Below, piece after piece: positions 8,639 through 16,487 of a stretch of 64,000 nt of DNA; the first letter of the stretch is position 1, and every line of letters begins with the position of its first letter. Origin of the DNA: an uncultured beta proteobacterium (lineage in GTDB: Bacteria > Pseudomonadota > Gammaproteobacteria > Burkholderiales > Burkholderiaceae_C); contig CAIRAW010000067.1 in assembly GCA_903876735.1 (NCBI GenBank), forward strand, positions 45,161-109,160. The letters are read 5' to 3'. Under the pieces are notes generated by a model, which saw only the letters and a list, made by a program, of their open reading frames with translations, was not told the DNA's origin and ran no database searches. Both the position numbers and the translations under genes were made by a program.

Positions 8639-9565
8639 ATGACTGCCTCTGTCAAGTCCATTTCCTACGTGCACCAACAGATCATCGGGATCTGGGGTCG
8701 CAACTTGGTGATCGCATTTCCACTGAGCTTTCTGCTGATTTTCTTTCTGCTGCCATTTCTGGTGGTGCTCAAGATCAGCGTCTCGGAAATGGACAACGTG
8801 GTCTTCAAAGATCTGCTGGTCTGGTCCGATGGTCTGCTGCAGCTCAAGCTCAAGCTGAGCAACTACATCTTCATTGCGCAGGACGATCTGTACTTCCAGA
8901 CCTACCTGAGCTCGCTGAAGTTCGCCGCCGTCACAACCGCGTTGTGCCTTGTGATTGCCTATCCGTTTGCTTACTTCATGGCGCGCAGCCCGGCCGACAA
9001 ACGACCAGCCTTGCTGATGCTGGTGATGCTGCCGTTCTGGACATCGTTCCTGCTGCGCGTCTACGCCTGGAAGATGCTGCTGGCCGACAGTGGCGTCTTC
9101 AATAACATGGCGCTTGCAGCAGGCTTGATCTCCGAGCCGATCAAGATGATGAACACCCCGTTCTCTCTGGTGCTGGGCATGGTCTATACCTATGTGCCCT
9201 TCATGATCCTGCCGCTCTACGCCAACCTGGTGAAGATGGATTTGCGCTTGCTCGAAGCAGCACTGGACCTTGGCGCTACACCGTGGCAGGCTTTCTGGCG
9301 CATTACCGTGCCCCTGTCCAAGAGCGGTGTGATTGCCGGCTCGATGCTGGTGTTCATCCCCTGTGTCGGTGAGTTCGTGATCCCCGAACTGCTGGGCGGT
9401 CCGCAAACCCTGATGATCGGTCGCGTGCTGTGGGATGAATTTTTCAGCAACAACGACTGGCCGATGGCGGCCACGGTGGCCGTGGTCATGGTCCTGCTCA
9501 TCATCGTGCCGCTGGCCCTGTTCAACAAATACCAGGCCGAGAGCACAGGCGGAGGGCGGACATGA
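8639..9565 (+). CDS. potH: Polyamine ABC transporter permease (PotH/PotB family)
   Basis: A 308-residue inner-membrane permease with about six hydrophobic helices; the first is LVIAFPLSFLLIFFLLPFLVV. The cytoplasmic EAA loop, which contacts the ATPase, is visible as EAALDLGATPWQAFWRITVP. An extended periplasmic segment after the first helix is usual for PotB/PotH proteins. It pairs with the next gene to form the heterodimeric channel. Its stop overlaps the next start as ATGA, implying coupled translation. Confidence 0.92.
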   Translation: MTASVKSISYVHQQIIGIWGRNLVIAFPLSFLLIFFLLPFLVVLKISVSEMDNVVFKDLLVWSDGLLQLKLKLSNYIFIAQDDLYFQTYLSSLKFAAVTTALCLVIAYPFAYFMARSPADKRPALLMLVMLPFWTSFLLRVYAWKMLLADSGVFNNMALAAGLISEPIKMMNTPFSLVLGMVYTYVPFMILPLYANLVKMDLRLLEAALDLGATPWQAFWRITVPLSKSGVIAGSMLVFIPCVGEFVIPELLGGPQTLMIGRVLWDEFFSNNDWPMAATVAVVMVLLIIVPLALFNKYQAESTGGGRT

Positions 9566-10407
9566 AGCTCGATGCCGGTCGCCTCACCTCGCGCGTCTGG
9601 ATGAGCGCGGTCTTTGTCTTTTTGTACCTGCCGATCGTGACGCTGATTGTGCTGAGCTTCAATGCCAGCCCGATGGTCACCAGTTGGGGCGGCTGGTCCC
9701 TGCGCTGGTACTACGCTCTGGCCAAGGACGTTGAAATCATCGCCGGCTTCCGTCTGTCGCTTGAAATCGCCTTTCTGACGGCCTGTGCCTCTGTGGTTCT
9801 GGGCACGCTGGCGGCACTGGCGCTGACCCGTTTCAAGCGCTTTCCGGGGCGCACCCTGTTTGCCGGCATGGTGAACTCGCCGCTGGTCATGCCCGAGGTC
9901 ATCATCGGCCTGTCGCTGCTCCTGATGCTGGTCTCGGTGCAGCGCGCCTTTGGTTTTCCCGACCGCGGCCTGATGACGATCTGGTTTGGTCACACCTTGC
10001 TGGGCATGGCTTATGCCACGGTGGTCGTGCAGTCGCGCCTGCAGGAGATGAGTCCGCAACTTGAAGAGGCGGCGCAGGACCTTGGTTGCCACCCGTGGCA
10101 GGTCTTTTTCCTGGTCACGCTGCCGCTGATTTCGCAAGCCATTGGCTCGGCCTGGCTTTTAACATTCACCTTGTCGCTCGACGACGTGGTGCTGTCGGCT
10201 TTTCTGTCGGGGCCGGGGTCAACCACCATGCCGATCACCATTTTCAGCCGTGCCCGGCTGGGCCTGAGCCCCAGCGTCAACACGGTGGCGACTTTGACGG
10301 TGGCGGTTGTCAGCGTCGGTGTGGTGCTGGCAAGCATCTGGCTTTCTCGCTCTGAGCGCAGGCGTGCGCAAGAGATGTCCGCAGCGTTTCGGGGTGTCGC
10401 TTCCTGA
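9562..10407 (+). CDS. potI: Polyamine ABC transporter permease (PotI/PotC family)
   Basis: A 281-residue permease with about six transmembrane helices (first: SAVFVFLYLPIVTLIVLSF) and the EAA loop EAAQDLGCHPWQVFFLVTLP. It forms the membrane channel with the preceding permease. The ATG overlaps the potH stop by 4 bases. The C-terminus is short and basic (SRSERRRAQE), facing the cytoplasm. The porin gene follows after 31 bp, probably in the same transcript. Confidence 0.92.
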   Translation: MKLDAGRLTSRVWMSAVFVFLYLPIVTLIVLSFNASPMVTSWGGWSLRWYYALAKDVEIIAGFRLSLEIAFLTACASVVLGTLAALALTRFKRFPGRTLFAGMVNSPLVMPEVIIGLSLLLMLVSVQRAFGFPDRGLMTIWFGHTLLGMAYATVVVQSRLQEMSPQLEEAAQDLGCHPWQVFFLVTLPLISQAIGSAWLLTFTLSLDDVVLSAFLSGPGSTTMPITIFSRARLGLSPSVNTVATLTVAVVSVGVVLASIWLSRSERRRAQEMSAAFRGVAS

Positions 10408-10438
10408 TTTTTCTTGATTCATTTATTTTGGAGTACAA

Positions 10439-11806
10439 ATGAGAAACAAACTGTCTATGCTGGCTGTTGCCATTGCCGCAATCTTCCCGATGGCACAAAG
10501 CGCTCATGCCCAAAGCAATGCGGAGTTGAAGCAGGAAATCGAACTGCTCAAGAAGCAGTTGCAGGTTCTCATGCAAAAAGTCGATGCCGCCAGCGCTGCT
10601 CCAGCGGCACAGGCGACGGTTGACCCGCAGGATTTCAACCGCATCAAGATCAAGGCCGAATCGACCGAAGACAATTTTGAGGCGTCCGGTCTGAAGGGAT
10701 TCAAGATCAGCGGCATGGTCGATCCGACCTACATCTTCAGCCGCAACCAGGATCGCTCGGGTTTCCTGTTCCTGAACAACTTTGATGCCCGCGACGGCGA
10801 GACGCCTTACGCCTTCGACAACGGCAATTTCGGCCAGGCCATGCTTGACATCCAGAAGGAGACCGAGGGCGGCAACAAATGGCGTTTGACGCTGGCACCG
10901 CACAAGTCGGCCAGTTCCGCCTACAACCTTGGCTCCATCGTGCACGAGGCTTCCGTTTCGATTCCCTTGATTGATTCCACGACACGGCTGATTGCCGGTC
11001 AGTTCCCGGACTGGTCCGGCTACGAGTACCTGCCGGCCAATCAGCAGCCCCTGATCACGCACAACATGCTGTTTGATTTCACCATTCCGAGCTTTTACAG
11101 CGGCGCCGGCATGGAGATCACGCGGGGACAATGGATTGGCAAATTCCTGGTCGGCAATGTGAATCAGGTGGCCCGGGCGCCTGGCGAAAAAGATCCGTCG
11201 CTCAACTACCGGGTCGACTACAGCAAGGGTGAGTTCAGCGGCTTCGGCTTTGCCGGAACCCATACCTTTGGCACCAACGCGCTCAACCTGTTTGAAGTCG
11301 ACGGTTATTTCACTCGCGGTGACTGGACCTTCCAGGGCCAGATTGGCGCTGGTCGTTGGGCTGGCATGGGCAATGACCAGTTGAATGGACCGACCGATGC
11401 GCAGTGGTGGGGCTTGTCGGCGCTGGCCGGCTACAAGCTGACACCACGATTGCAAGCGGTTGCGCGTGCCGATTACATCAACAACTCGAAAAACGGGGGC
11501 GGTGTCTTTGGCTATGCAAATGCCGGTGCCGGCGTCGATTCCCGCAACGGCTTCGGCGCATCACAACAGGACCTTGCCGACTACGCAGCCGGCAACATTA
11601 CGGAGTTGGCCGGTGCCAATCGCTACGCGCTGTCCTTGGGTCTGAACTACCTGGTCAACCCCACAACCACCTGGAAACTCGAACTGCGCTACGACGGCGC
11701 AAACAAGGATGTGTTTCAGGACTTGAGGGGCGACCCGAGCGGCGCCAACGGCGCTTACACCAACAGCAATATCCTGCTGGGTACTGCCGTCGTCGTATCG
11801 TTCTAA
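10439..11806 (+). CDS. Outer-membrane porin-like protein (DUF3138/DcaP-type)
   Basis: A 455-residue protein with a cleavable signal peptide (VAIAAIFPMAQSAHAQS). It is followed by a short coiled coil (about residues 26-50, ELKQEIELLKKQLQVLMQKV) and a beta-rich domain ending in VVVSF, the terminal phenylalanine typical of BAM substrates. The N-terminal coiled coil plus barrel resembles DcaP-like trimeric porins and the DUF3138 family of Burkholderiales (assignment from memory). GGAGT precedes ATG 10439. Its place between the transporter permease and the aldehyde dehydrogenase suggests passage of polyamines or their derivatives across the outer membrane. A terminator follows. Confidence 0.7.
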   Translation: MRNKLSMLAVAIAAIFPMAQSAHAQSNAELKQEIELLKKQLQVLMQKVDAASAAPAAQATVDPQDFNRIKIKAESTEDNFEASGLKGFKISGMVDPTYIFSRNQDRSGFLFLNNFDARDGETPYAFDNGNFGQAMLDIQKETEGGNKWRLTLAPHKSASSAYNLGSIVHEASVSIPLIDSTTRLIAGQFPDWSGYEYLPANQQPLITHNMLFDFTIPSFYSGAGMEITRGQWIGKFLVGNVNQVARAPGEKDPSLNYRVDYSKGEFSGFGFAGTHTFGTNALNLFEVDGYFTRGDWTFQGQIGAGRWAGMGNDQLNGPTDAQWWGLSALAGYKLTPRLQAVARADYINNSKNGGGVFGYANAGAGVDSRNGFGASQQDLADYAAGNITELAGANRYALSLGLNYLVNPTTTWKLELRYDGANKDVFQDLRGDPSGANGAYTNSNILLGTAVVVSF

Positions 11807-11844
11807 CCGGCAGGGCGGTCCAGCCGCTTTTCAGAATAGTCGCG

Positions 11845-11875
11845 CGGGGTCGGCAGCAATGCCGCCCCGTTTCCA
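11845..11875 (+). terminator. Rho-independent terminator after the porin gene
   Basis: CGGGG-T-CGGCA (11845-11855), loop GCAA, then TGCCG-CCCCG (11860-11869) form a 10-bp GC stem with one bulged T, followed by a short T run. It lies 38 bp after the porin stop, and 58 bp remain before the aldehyde dehydrogenase gene, which would then need its own promoter or read-through. Confidence 0.6.
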
Positions 11876-11933
11876 TTTGTGAAGGCCTCTAGGGCCAATT
11901 TCATCCAATCGCAGCAAGCCACTTGAGAACTTC

Positions 11934-13421
11934 ATGACCAGCACCAAAACAATGCCTTTGCCCAAGTTTGACGGCCGGGCCCTGATTGACGGCAAACGCA
12001 CGGCTGCCCTGGGTGGCGAAAGCTTTGAATGCATTTCGCCGGTTGACGGTGCCACGCTGACCACGGTTGCGCGCTGCGGCGAAGCCGACATCAATGCCGC
12101 CGTGGCTGCGGCGCGCGCCGCTTTCGACGACAAGCGCTGGCGCGCTCTGGCGCCGGCCCAGCGCAAGCGCATCATGATCCGTTTTGCCGACCTCCTGCAG
12201 GCGCACGGCGATGAACTCGCACTGACCGAAACGCTGGACATGGGCAAGCCGATCAAGTACGCACGCAGTCTGGACGTCAACAGCGCGGCCAATTGCATTC
12301 GCTGGTATGGTGAGGCGGTTGATAAGGTCTATGACGAAATCGCACCCACACCTAGCACGGCACTGGCCTTGATCACCAAGGAGCCGGTTGGCGTGGTCGG
12401 CGTCATCGTGCCCTGGAATTACCCGATGATCATGGCGGCCTGGAAGATCGCCCCAGCGCTGGCGGTTGGCAACTCCGTCGTCCTCAAACCCAGCGAGAAG
12501 TCGCCACTGACCGCTTTGCGCATGGCCGATCTGGCGCTGGAAGCCGGCATTCCGGCTGGGGTCTTCAATGTGGTGACGGGCTACGGCCCGGAGGCCGGCT
12601 CTCCGCTGGCGCTGCACATGGATGTGGATTGCATTGCCTTCACCGGATCGACCCGGGTTGGCAAACAGATTCATGTCATGGCCGGGCAAAGTAACCTCAA
12701 GCGCGCCTGGACCGAACTTGGTGGCAAATCGCCCAACATCGTGTTCGCCGACTGTCCGGATCTGGACCGCGCTGTGGAAGCGGCGGTTGGCAGCATCTTC
12801 TTCAACCAGGGCGAAAGCTGCAACGCGCCATCGCGCCTGTTTGTTGAAGCCAGCATCAAGGAGCAGTTCCTGGAAAAGGCCTTGGCCCTGGTGCCAGGCT
12901 ACGCGCCGGGTAATCCGCTCGACCCGGCGACCGTCATGGGCGCCATCGTCGACCAGACGCAGATGAATTCGGTGCTGCGCTACATCGAAAGCGGAAAGAG
13001 CGAAGGCGCCAGGCTGCTGGCTGGCGGCGAACAAGCCAGGATCGAGAGCGGTGGCTGCTATGTCGAGCCAACCATTTTTGATGGCGTCAGGAGCGACATG
13101 AAAATTGCGCGGGAAGAGATCTTCGGCCCGGTGCTGTCGGTGTTTTCTTTCACCGATGCAGCAGACGTGGTGCAGCAGGCCAATGCCAGCGTTTACGGCC
13201 TGCACGCAGCGGTCTGGACCCGTGACATCAACAAAGCCCACGGCGTGGCGCGTGCGTTGCGTGCCGGCACCGTGCATGTGAATCAATACGACGAAGACGA
13301 CATTACCGTGCCGTTCGGCGGCTTCAAGCAAAGCGGTGTCGGGCGTGACAAATCGCTGCATGCGTTTGACAAGTACCAGGAGGTCAAGACAACCTGGATC
13401 CGGATCGATAGCCCGGTCTGA
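11934..13421 (+). CDS. puuC: Aldehyde dehydrogenase, gamma-glutamyl-gamma-aminobutyraldehyde dehydrogenase-like
   Basis: A 495-residue NAD(P)-dependent aldehyde dehydrogenase. Signature segments are VPWNYPMIMAAWKIAPAL (cofactor and substrate entry), FTGSTRVGKQI, ELGGKSPNIVF with the general-base glutamate, and FFNQGESCNAPSRL with the catalytic cysteine. The C-terminus has VPFGGFKQSGVGRDKS. In the Puu pathway it oxidises gamma-glutamyl-aminobutyraldehyde to gamma-glutamyl-GABA. The SpuC product 4-aminobutyraldehyde is an alternative substrate. The neighbouring ligases support a polyamine role. Confidence 0.85.
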   Translation: MTSTKTMPLPKFDGRALIDGKRTAALGGESFECISPVDGATLTTVARCGEADINAAVAAARAAFDDKRWRALAPAQRKRIMIRFADLLQAHGDELALTETLDMGKPIKYARSLDVNSAANCIRWYGEAVDKVYDEIAPTPSTALALITKEPVGVVGVIVPWNYPMIMAAWKIAPALAVGNSVVLKPSEKSPLTALRMADLALEAGIPAGVFNVVTGYGPEAGSPLALHMDVDCIAFTGSTRVGKQIHVMAGQSNLKRAWTELGGKSPNIVFADCPDLDRAVEAAVGSIFFNQGESCNAPSRLFVEASIKEQFLEKALALVPGYAPGNPLDPATVMGAIVDQTQMNSVLRYIESGKSEGARLLAGGEQARIESGGCYVEPTIFDGVRSDMKIAREEIFGPVLSVFSFTDAADVVQQANASVYGLHAAVWTRDINKAHGVARALRAGTVHVNQYDEDDITVPFGGFKQSGVGRDKSLHAFDKYQEVKTTWIRIDSPV

Positions 13422-13484
13422 CTGCAGCGCAAACTGGCAACGCACTGCGCGCCCGAGCAGCGACCAGCCTTGAGAAAGCACCTG

Positions 13485-14813
13485 ATGACGATTGAATCCA
13501 CCATTGAAGCCTTGACCACTCAAGGCATTCACAGCGTTTTGACGCAGTTCACCGATATGCACGGTGTGGCCAAAGGCAAACTGGTTCCCCTGCAAAACCT
13601 GCGTGAGTGGGTTGAGACTGGCGCGGGCTTTGCCGGCCCCAGCATCTGGGGCACAGGCTTGCCGCGCTTTGGCAAGCGCAGCGAGTACTACGCCCGTGTG
13701 CAACTGGAATCGCTGCGACCCTTGCCCTTCATGCCGGGCGTGGCGCACGCGGTCTGCGACGGTTTTGCCGGCGATGAGCCGCTTGAAACCTGTTCTCGCC
13801 AGTTGCTCAAGCGCCAGTTGCAGCGCCTGACGCAAAAGGGATGGACGCTATGGGTCGGCATCGAGCCCGAGTTTTTCCTTTTGAACCAGGATGAACAGGG
13901 TCACTGGCAAAGGGCTGACCGCTTGGATCAGCTTGACAAGCCTTCCTACGATCTCAAGACGATTCATCGCAACAGAGGCTTTCTGGAAGACATGCGTGCG
14001 ACGCTGACCGAATTGGGTTTCGAGTTGCAACAGATCGATCACGAAGACGCAGTCGGGCAATACGAGATCAATTACCGCTTCGACGCTGCCCTCGCAGCGG
14101 CGGACCGCTTCATGCTGTTCAAGATGACCGCGCACGCGGTGGCGCAACGCCACGGGATGACCTTCAGTTGCATGCCCAAGCCGTTTGCGACAGCGCCGGG
14201 CAGCGGTTTGCACTTTCATTTGAGCATTACGGATGCGCAGGGGCGAGCAGTTTTCACGGATGAGACGGACGCACTCCAACTGAGTGCGCCGGCTTACCAA
14301 TTTGTGGCGGGCTTGCTGGAACACGCCGATGCCCTGGCGGCGGTCTGCGCGCCGACCGTCAACAGCTACAAGCGCTTGGCCTCCAGCGACAGTGCCTCCG
14401 GTACGACCTGGTCGCCGGTCTGGAAGAGCTACGGCAACAACAACCGAACCTGCCTCGTGCGCACCGTTGCCGGCCGGATTGAATGGCGCCTGCCGGACCC
14501 TTCCTGCAACGTTTATGCGGCCATTGCTGCCACGTTGGCCGCGGGGCTGGATGGCATCGACCGCAAGTTGAAGGCGCCGCTTTCGTGTGAGGCGGATTTG
14601 TACCAGTTACTGGAGATGGGCGTCAGCATGCCCGAGCGCCTGCCACGGGATTTGCACGCGGCTATCGAGGCCCTGGCAAGCAATCAGTCCCTGCGCAGTC
14701 TGCTGGGCGACGCCTTCTGCACCGAATTCATTCGACTCAAGAGGCAGGAGTGGGACGAATACTGTCAGCAGGTGACTGACTGGGAACTGCAGCGTTACGC
14801 TGACGGCTTCTGA
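13485..14813 (+). CDS. Second glutamine synthetase family ligase (type III / GlnT-GMAS-like)
   Basis: A 442-residue glutamine synthetase homologue distinct from the one at 3424. Its N-terminus (LTQFTDMHGVAKGKLVPL) and the GAGFAGPSIWG segment resemble the gamma-glutamylmethylamide synthetase / type III family. Catalytic motifs are IEPEFFLL, HEDAVGQYEINY and GSGLHFHLSI. It probably couples glutamate to an amine; which one is unknown. ATG 13485, preceded by GAGAAAG at a 6-base spacing, is preferred over TTG 13470. It lies 63 bp after the aldehyde dehydrogenase and ends the polyamine island. Two divergent ligases in one cluster suggest different amine substrates, such as putrescine versus spermidine or monoamines. 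Confidence 0.8.
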   Translation: MTIESTIEALTTQGIHSVLTQFTDMHGVAKGKLVPLQNLREWVETGAGFAGPSIWGTGLPRFGKRSEYYARVQLESLRPLPFMPGVAHAVCDGFAGDEPLETCSRQLLKRQLQRLTQKGWTLWVGIEPEFFLLNQDEQGHWQRADRLDQLDKPSYDLKTIHRNRGFLEDMRATLTELGFELQQIDHEDAVGQYEINYRFDAALAAADRFMLFKMTAHAVAQRHGMTFSCMPKPFATAPGSGLHFHLSITDAQGRAVFTDETDALQLSAPAYQFVAGLLEHADALAAVCAPTVNSYKRLASSDSASGTTWSPVWKSYGNNNRTCLVRTVAGRIEWRLPDPSCNVYAAIAATLAAGLDGIDRKLKAPLSCEADLYQLLEMGVSMPERLPRDLHAAIEALASNQSLRSLLGDAFCTEFIRLKRQEWDEYCQQVTDWELQRYADGF

Positions 14814-14952
14814 TGTTTCATTATGCGAAATCATTATTCAACCGACAAAAACTTCGTTTGCTGCACTGCGACATTTTTTCTCAGGGCGAAAAATTGCCTT
14901 TCATATTATGGACTGTGCTACGTAAGTCATTGATTTAAATTAATTAAATTAA

Positions 14953-14997
14953 GTCTTCTATAAGACATAAGAGGTCGACGTAAGTCTTATACAAGAC
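14953..14997. promoter_or_regulatory. Two tandem palindromic operators upstream of aceA
   Basis: GTCTTCTATAAGAC (14953-14966) and GTCTTATACAAGAC (14984-14997) are two near-perfect 14-bp palindromes with the same half-site GTCTT. Their centres are 31 bp apart, about three helical turns, so both face the same side of the DNA. A GTCGAC palindrome (14974-14979) lies between them. They precede the isocitrate lyase start by about 80 bp in an AT-rich stretch. The pattern is typical of FadR/GntR-type dimeric regulators; which regulator binds is not shown here. Confidence 0.6.
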
Positions 14998-15075
14998 CTA
15001 GAATTGCAACCATCGGCACCAGACTTGCATGTCAAACGGTGCAGACAGTTTCAATTAACCCTAGGAGTGTTTTAC

Positions 15076-16395
15076 ATGCCGCAAGCCATCACCGAGCAAT
15101 TGAGCCGCGAACAGCAAATCGCCGCACTGGAAAAGGACTGGGCCACCAATCCGCGTTGGAAAGGTATCAAACGCGGTTATACCGCTGCTGATGTGGTTCG
15201 CCTGCGCGGTTCTTTCCCGATCGAGCACACCCTGGCCCGTCGCGGCGCCGAGAAACTCTGGAATCTGGTGAACACCGAGCCTTATGTCAACTGTCTGGGC
15301 GCGCTGACCGGTGGCCAGGCCATGCAGCAAGTCAAGGCCGGCGTGAAGGCCATTTACCTTTCCGGCTGGCAAGTCGCTGCCGACAACAACACTTCGGCCT
15401 CCATGTACCCGGACCAATCCCTGTATGCAGTGGACTCGGTGCCGAAAATGGTGGAGCGCATCAACAACACCTTCCGCCGTGCCGATGAAATTCAGCACTC
15501 CAAGGGTATTGACGCGGGTGACGCCGGCTATATCGACAACTTTGCGCCCATCGTGGCCGATGCCGAAGCCGGCTTTGGCGGCGTGCTCAACGCGTTTGAA
15601 CTGATGAAGAACATGATCAAGAACGGCGCTGCTGGCGTGCACTGGGAAGATCAGTTGGCTTCGGTCAAGAAATGCGGCCACATGGGTGGCAAGGTGCTGG
15701 TACCGACGGCCGAAGCCTGCCAGAAACTCATCGCAGCCCGCATGGCCGCCGACGTCTGTGGCGTGCCGACTCTGGTGATTGCCCGTACCGACGCTGAAGC
15801 GGCCGATCTGCTGACCAGCGACTACGACGAAAACGACAAGCCTTTCCTGACCGGTGAGCGCACGGCCGAAGGCTTTTACAAGACCAACAAGGGTCTGGAC
15901 CAGGCAATCAGCCGCGCCGTGGCCTACGCCGATTACGCTGACCTGGTATGGTGCGAAACCGGCACGCCGGATCTGGAATTTGCCCGGAAGTTTGCTGAGG
16001 CCGTGCGTGCCAAGCACCCCGGCAAATTGCTGGCTTACAACTGCTCGCCGTCCTTCAACTGGAAGAAAAACCTGGACGATGCCACCATCGCGAAATTCCA
16101 GAAGGAACTGGGCGCCATGGGTTACAAGTACCAGTTCATCACGCTGGCCGGCATCCATTCCATGTGGTACAACATGTTCGACTTGGCGCAGGACTACGTC
16201 AAGCGCGGCATGACAGCGTACATCGAGAAGGTGCAGGAACCTGAGTTCGCCGCACGCGACCGTGGTTACACCTTTGTCTCCCACCAACAGGAAGTCGGCA
16301 CCGGCTACTTTGATGAGGTCACCACCACCATTCAGGGCGGCAAGTCGAGCGTCACTGCCTTGACCGGGTCTACCGAAGAAGAGCAATTTCACTGA
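15076..16395 (+). CDS. aceA: Isocitrate lyase
   Basis: A 439-residue enzyme that cleaves isocitrate to glyoxylate and succinate, the first glyoxylate-shunt step used on acetate and fatty acids. The catalytic loop KKCGHMGGK, the metal-binding [10 protein letters not shown] and the C-terminal [10 protein letters not shown] are visible. The length is close to the E. coli enzyme (434). I chose ATG 15076, because AGGAG at 15063-15067 fits and [15 protein letters not shown] is the usual start; the ORF-track start at 15004 would translate the operator region. It is monocistronic: a 262-bp regulatory region lies upstream and a terminator follows. No malate synthase lies alongside. Confidence 0.95.
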   Translation: MPQAITEQLSREQQIAALEKDWATNPRWKGIKRGYTAADVVRLRGSFPIEHTLARRGAEKLWNLVNTEPYVNCLGALTGGQAMQQVKAGVKAIYLSGWQVAADNNTSASMYPDQSLYAVDSVPKMVERINNTFRRADEIQHSKGIDAGDAGYIDNFAPIVADAEAGFGGVLNAFELMKNMIKNGAAGVHWEDQLASVKKCGHMGGKVLVPTAEACQKLIAARMAADVCGVPTLVIARTDAEAADLLTSDYDENDKPFLTGERTAEGFYKTNKGLDQAISRAVAYADYADLVWCETGTPDLEFARKFAEAVRAKHPGKLLAYNCSPSFNWKKNLDDATIAKFQKELGAMGYKYQFITLAGIHSMWYNMFDLAQDYVKRGMTAYIEKVQEPEFAARDRGYTFVSHQQEVGTGYFDEVTTTIQGGKSSVTALTGSTEEEQFH

Positions 16396-16450
16396 TCTTT
16401 TTGGCCAGGTCGGGCAGCGTAAAATCGCGCTGTTCCGGCTTACAGTCATC

Positions 16451-16475
16451 AAAGCGCGGCCTGACCGCGCTTTTT
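16451..16475 (+). terminator. Rho-independent terminator between aceA and thrS
   Basis: AAAGCGCGG (16451-16459), loop CCTGA, CCGCGCTTT (16465-16473) and further Ts form a perfect 9-bp stem with a T tract. It ends 13 bases before the thrS ATG, so it could either end aceA transcription or act as an attenuator inside the thrS leader. Confidence 0.75.
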
Positions 16476-16487
16476 CATTTTTAAACC

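Noticed and set aside
11901-13835. 644-aa minus-strand ORF
   Set aside because: It is antisense to the aldehyde dehydrogenase and the second ligase, whose catalytic motifs are intact; a high-GC antisense frame without domain features.
15061-16452. 463-aa minus-strand ORF opposite isocitrate lyase
   Set aside because: aceA has all catalytic motifs, a ribosome site and operators; the antisense frame has none.
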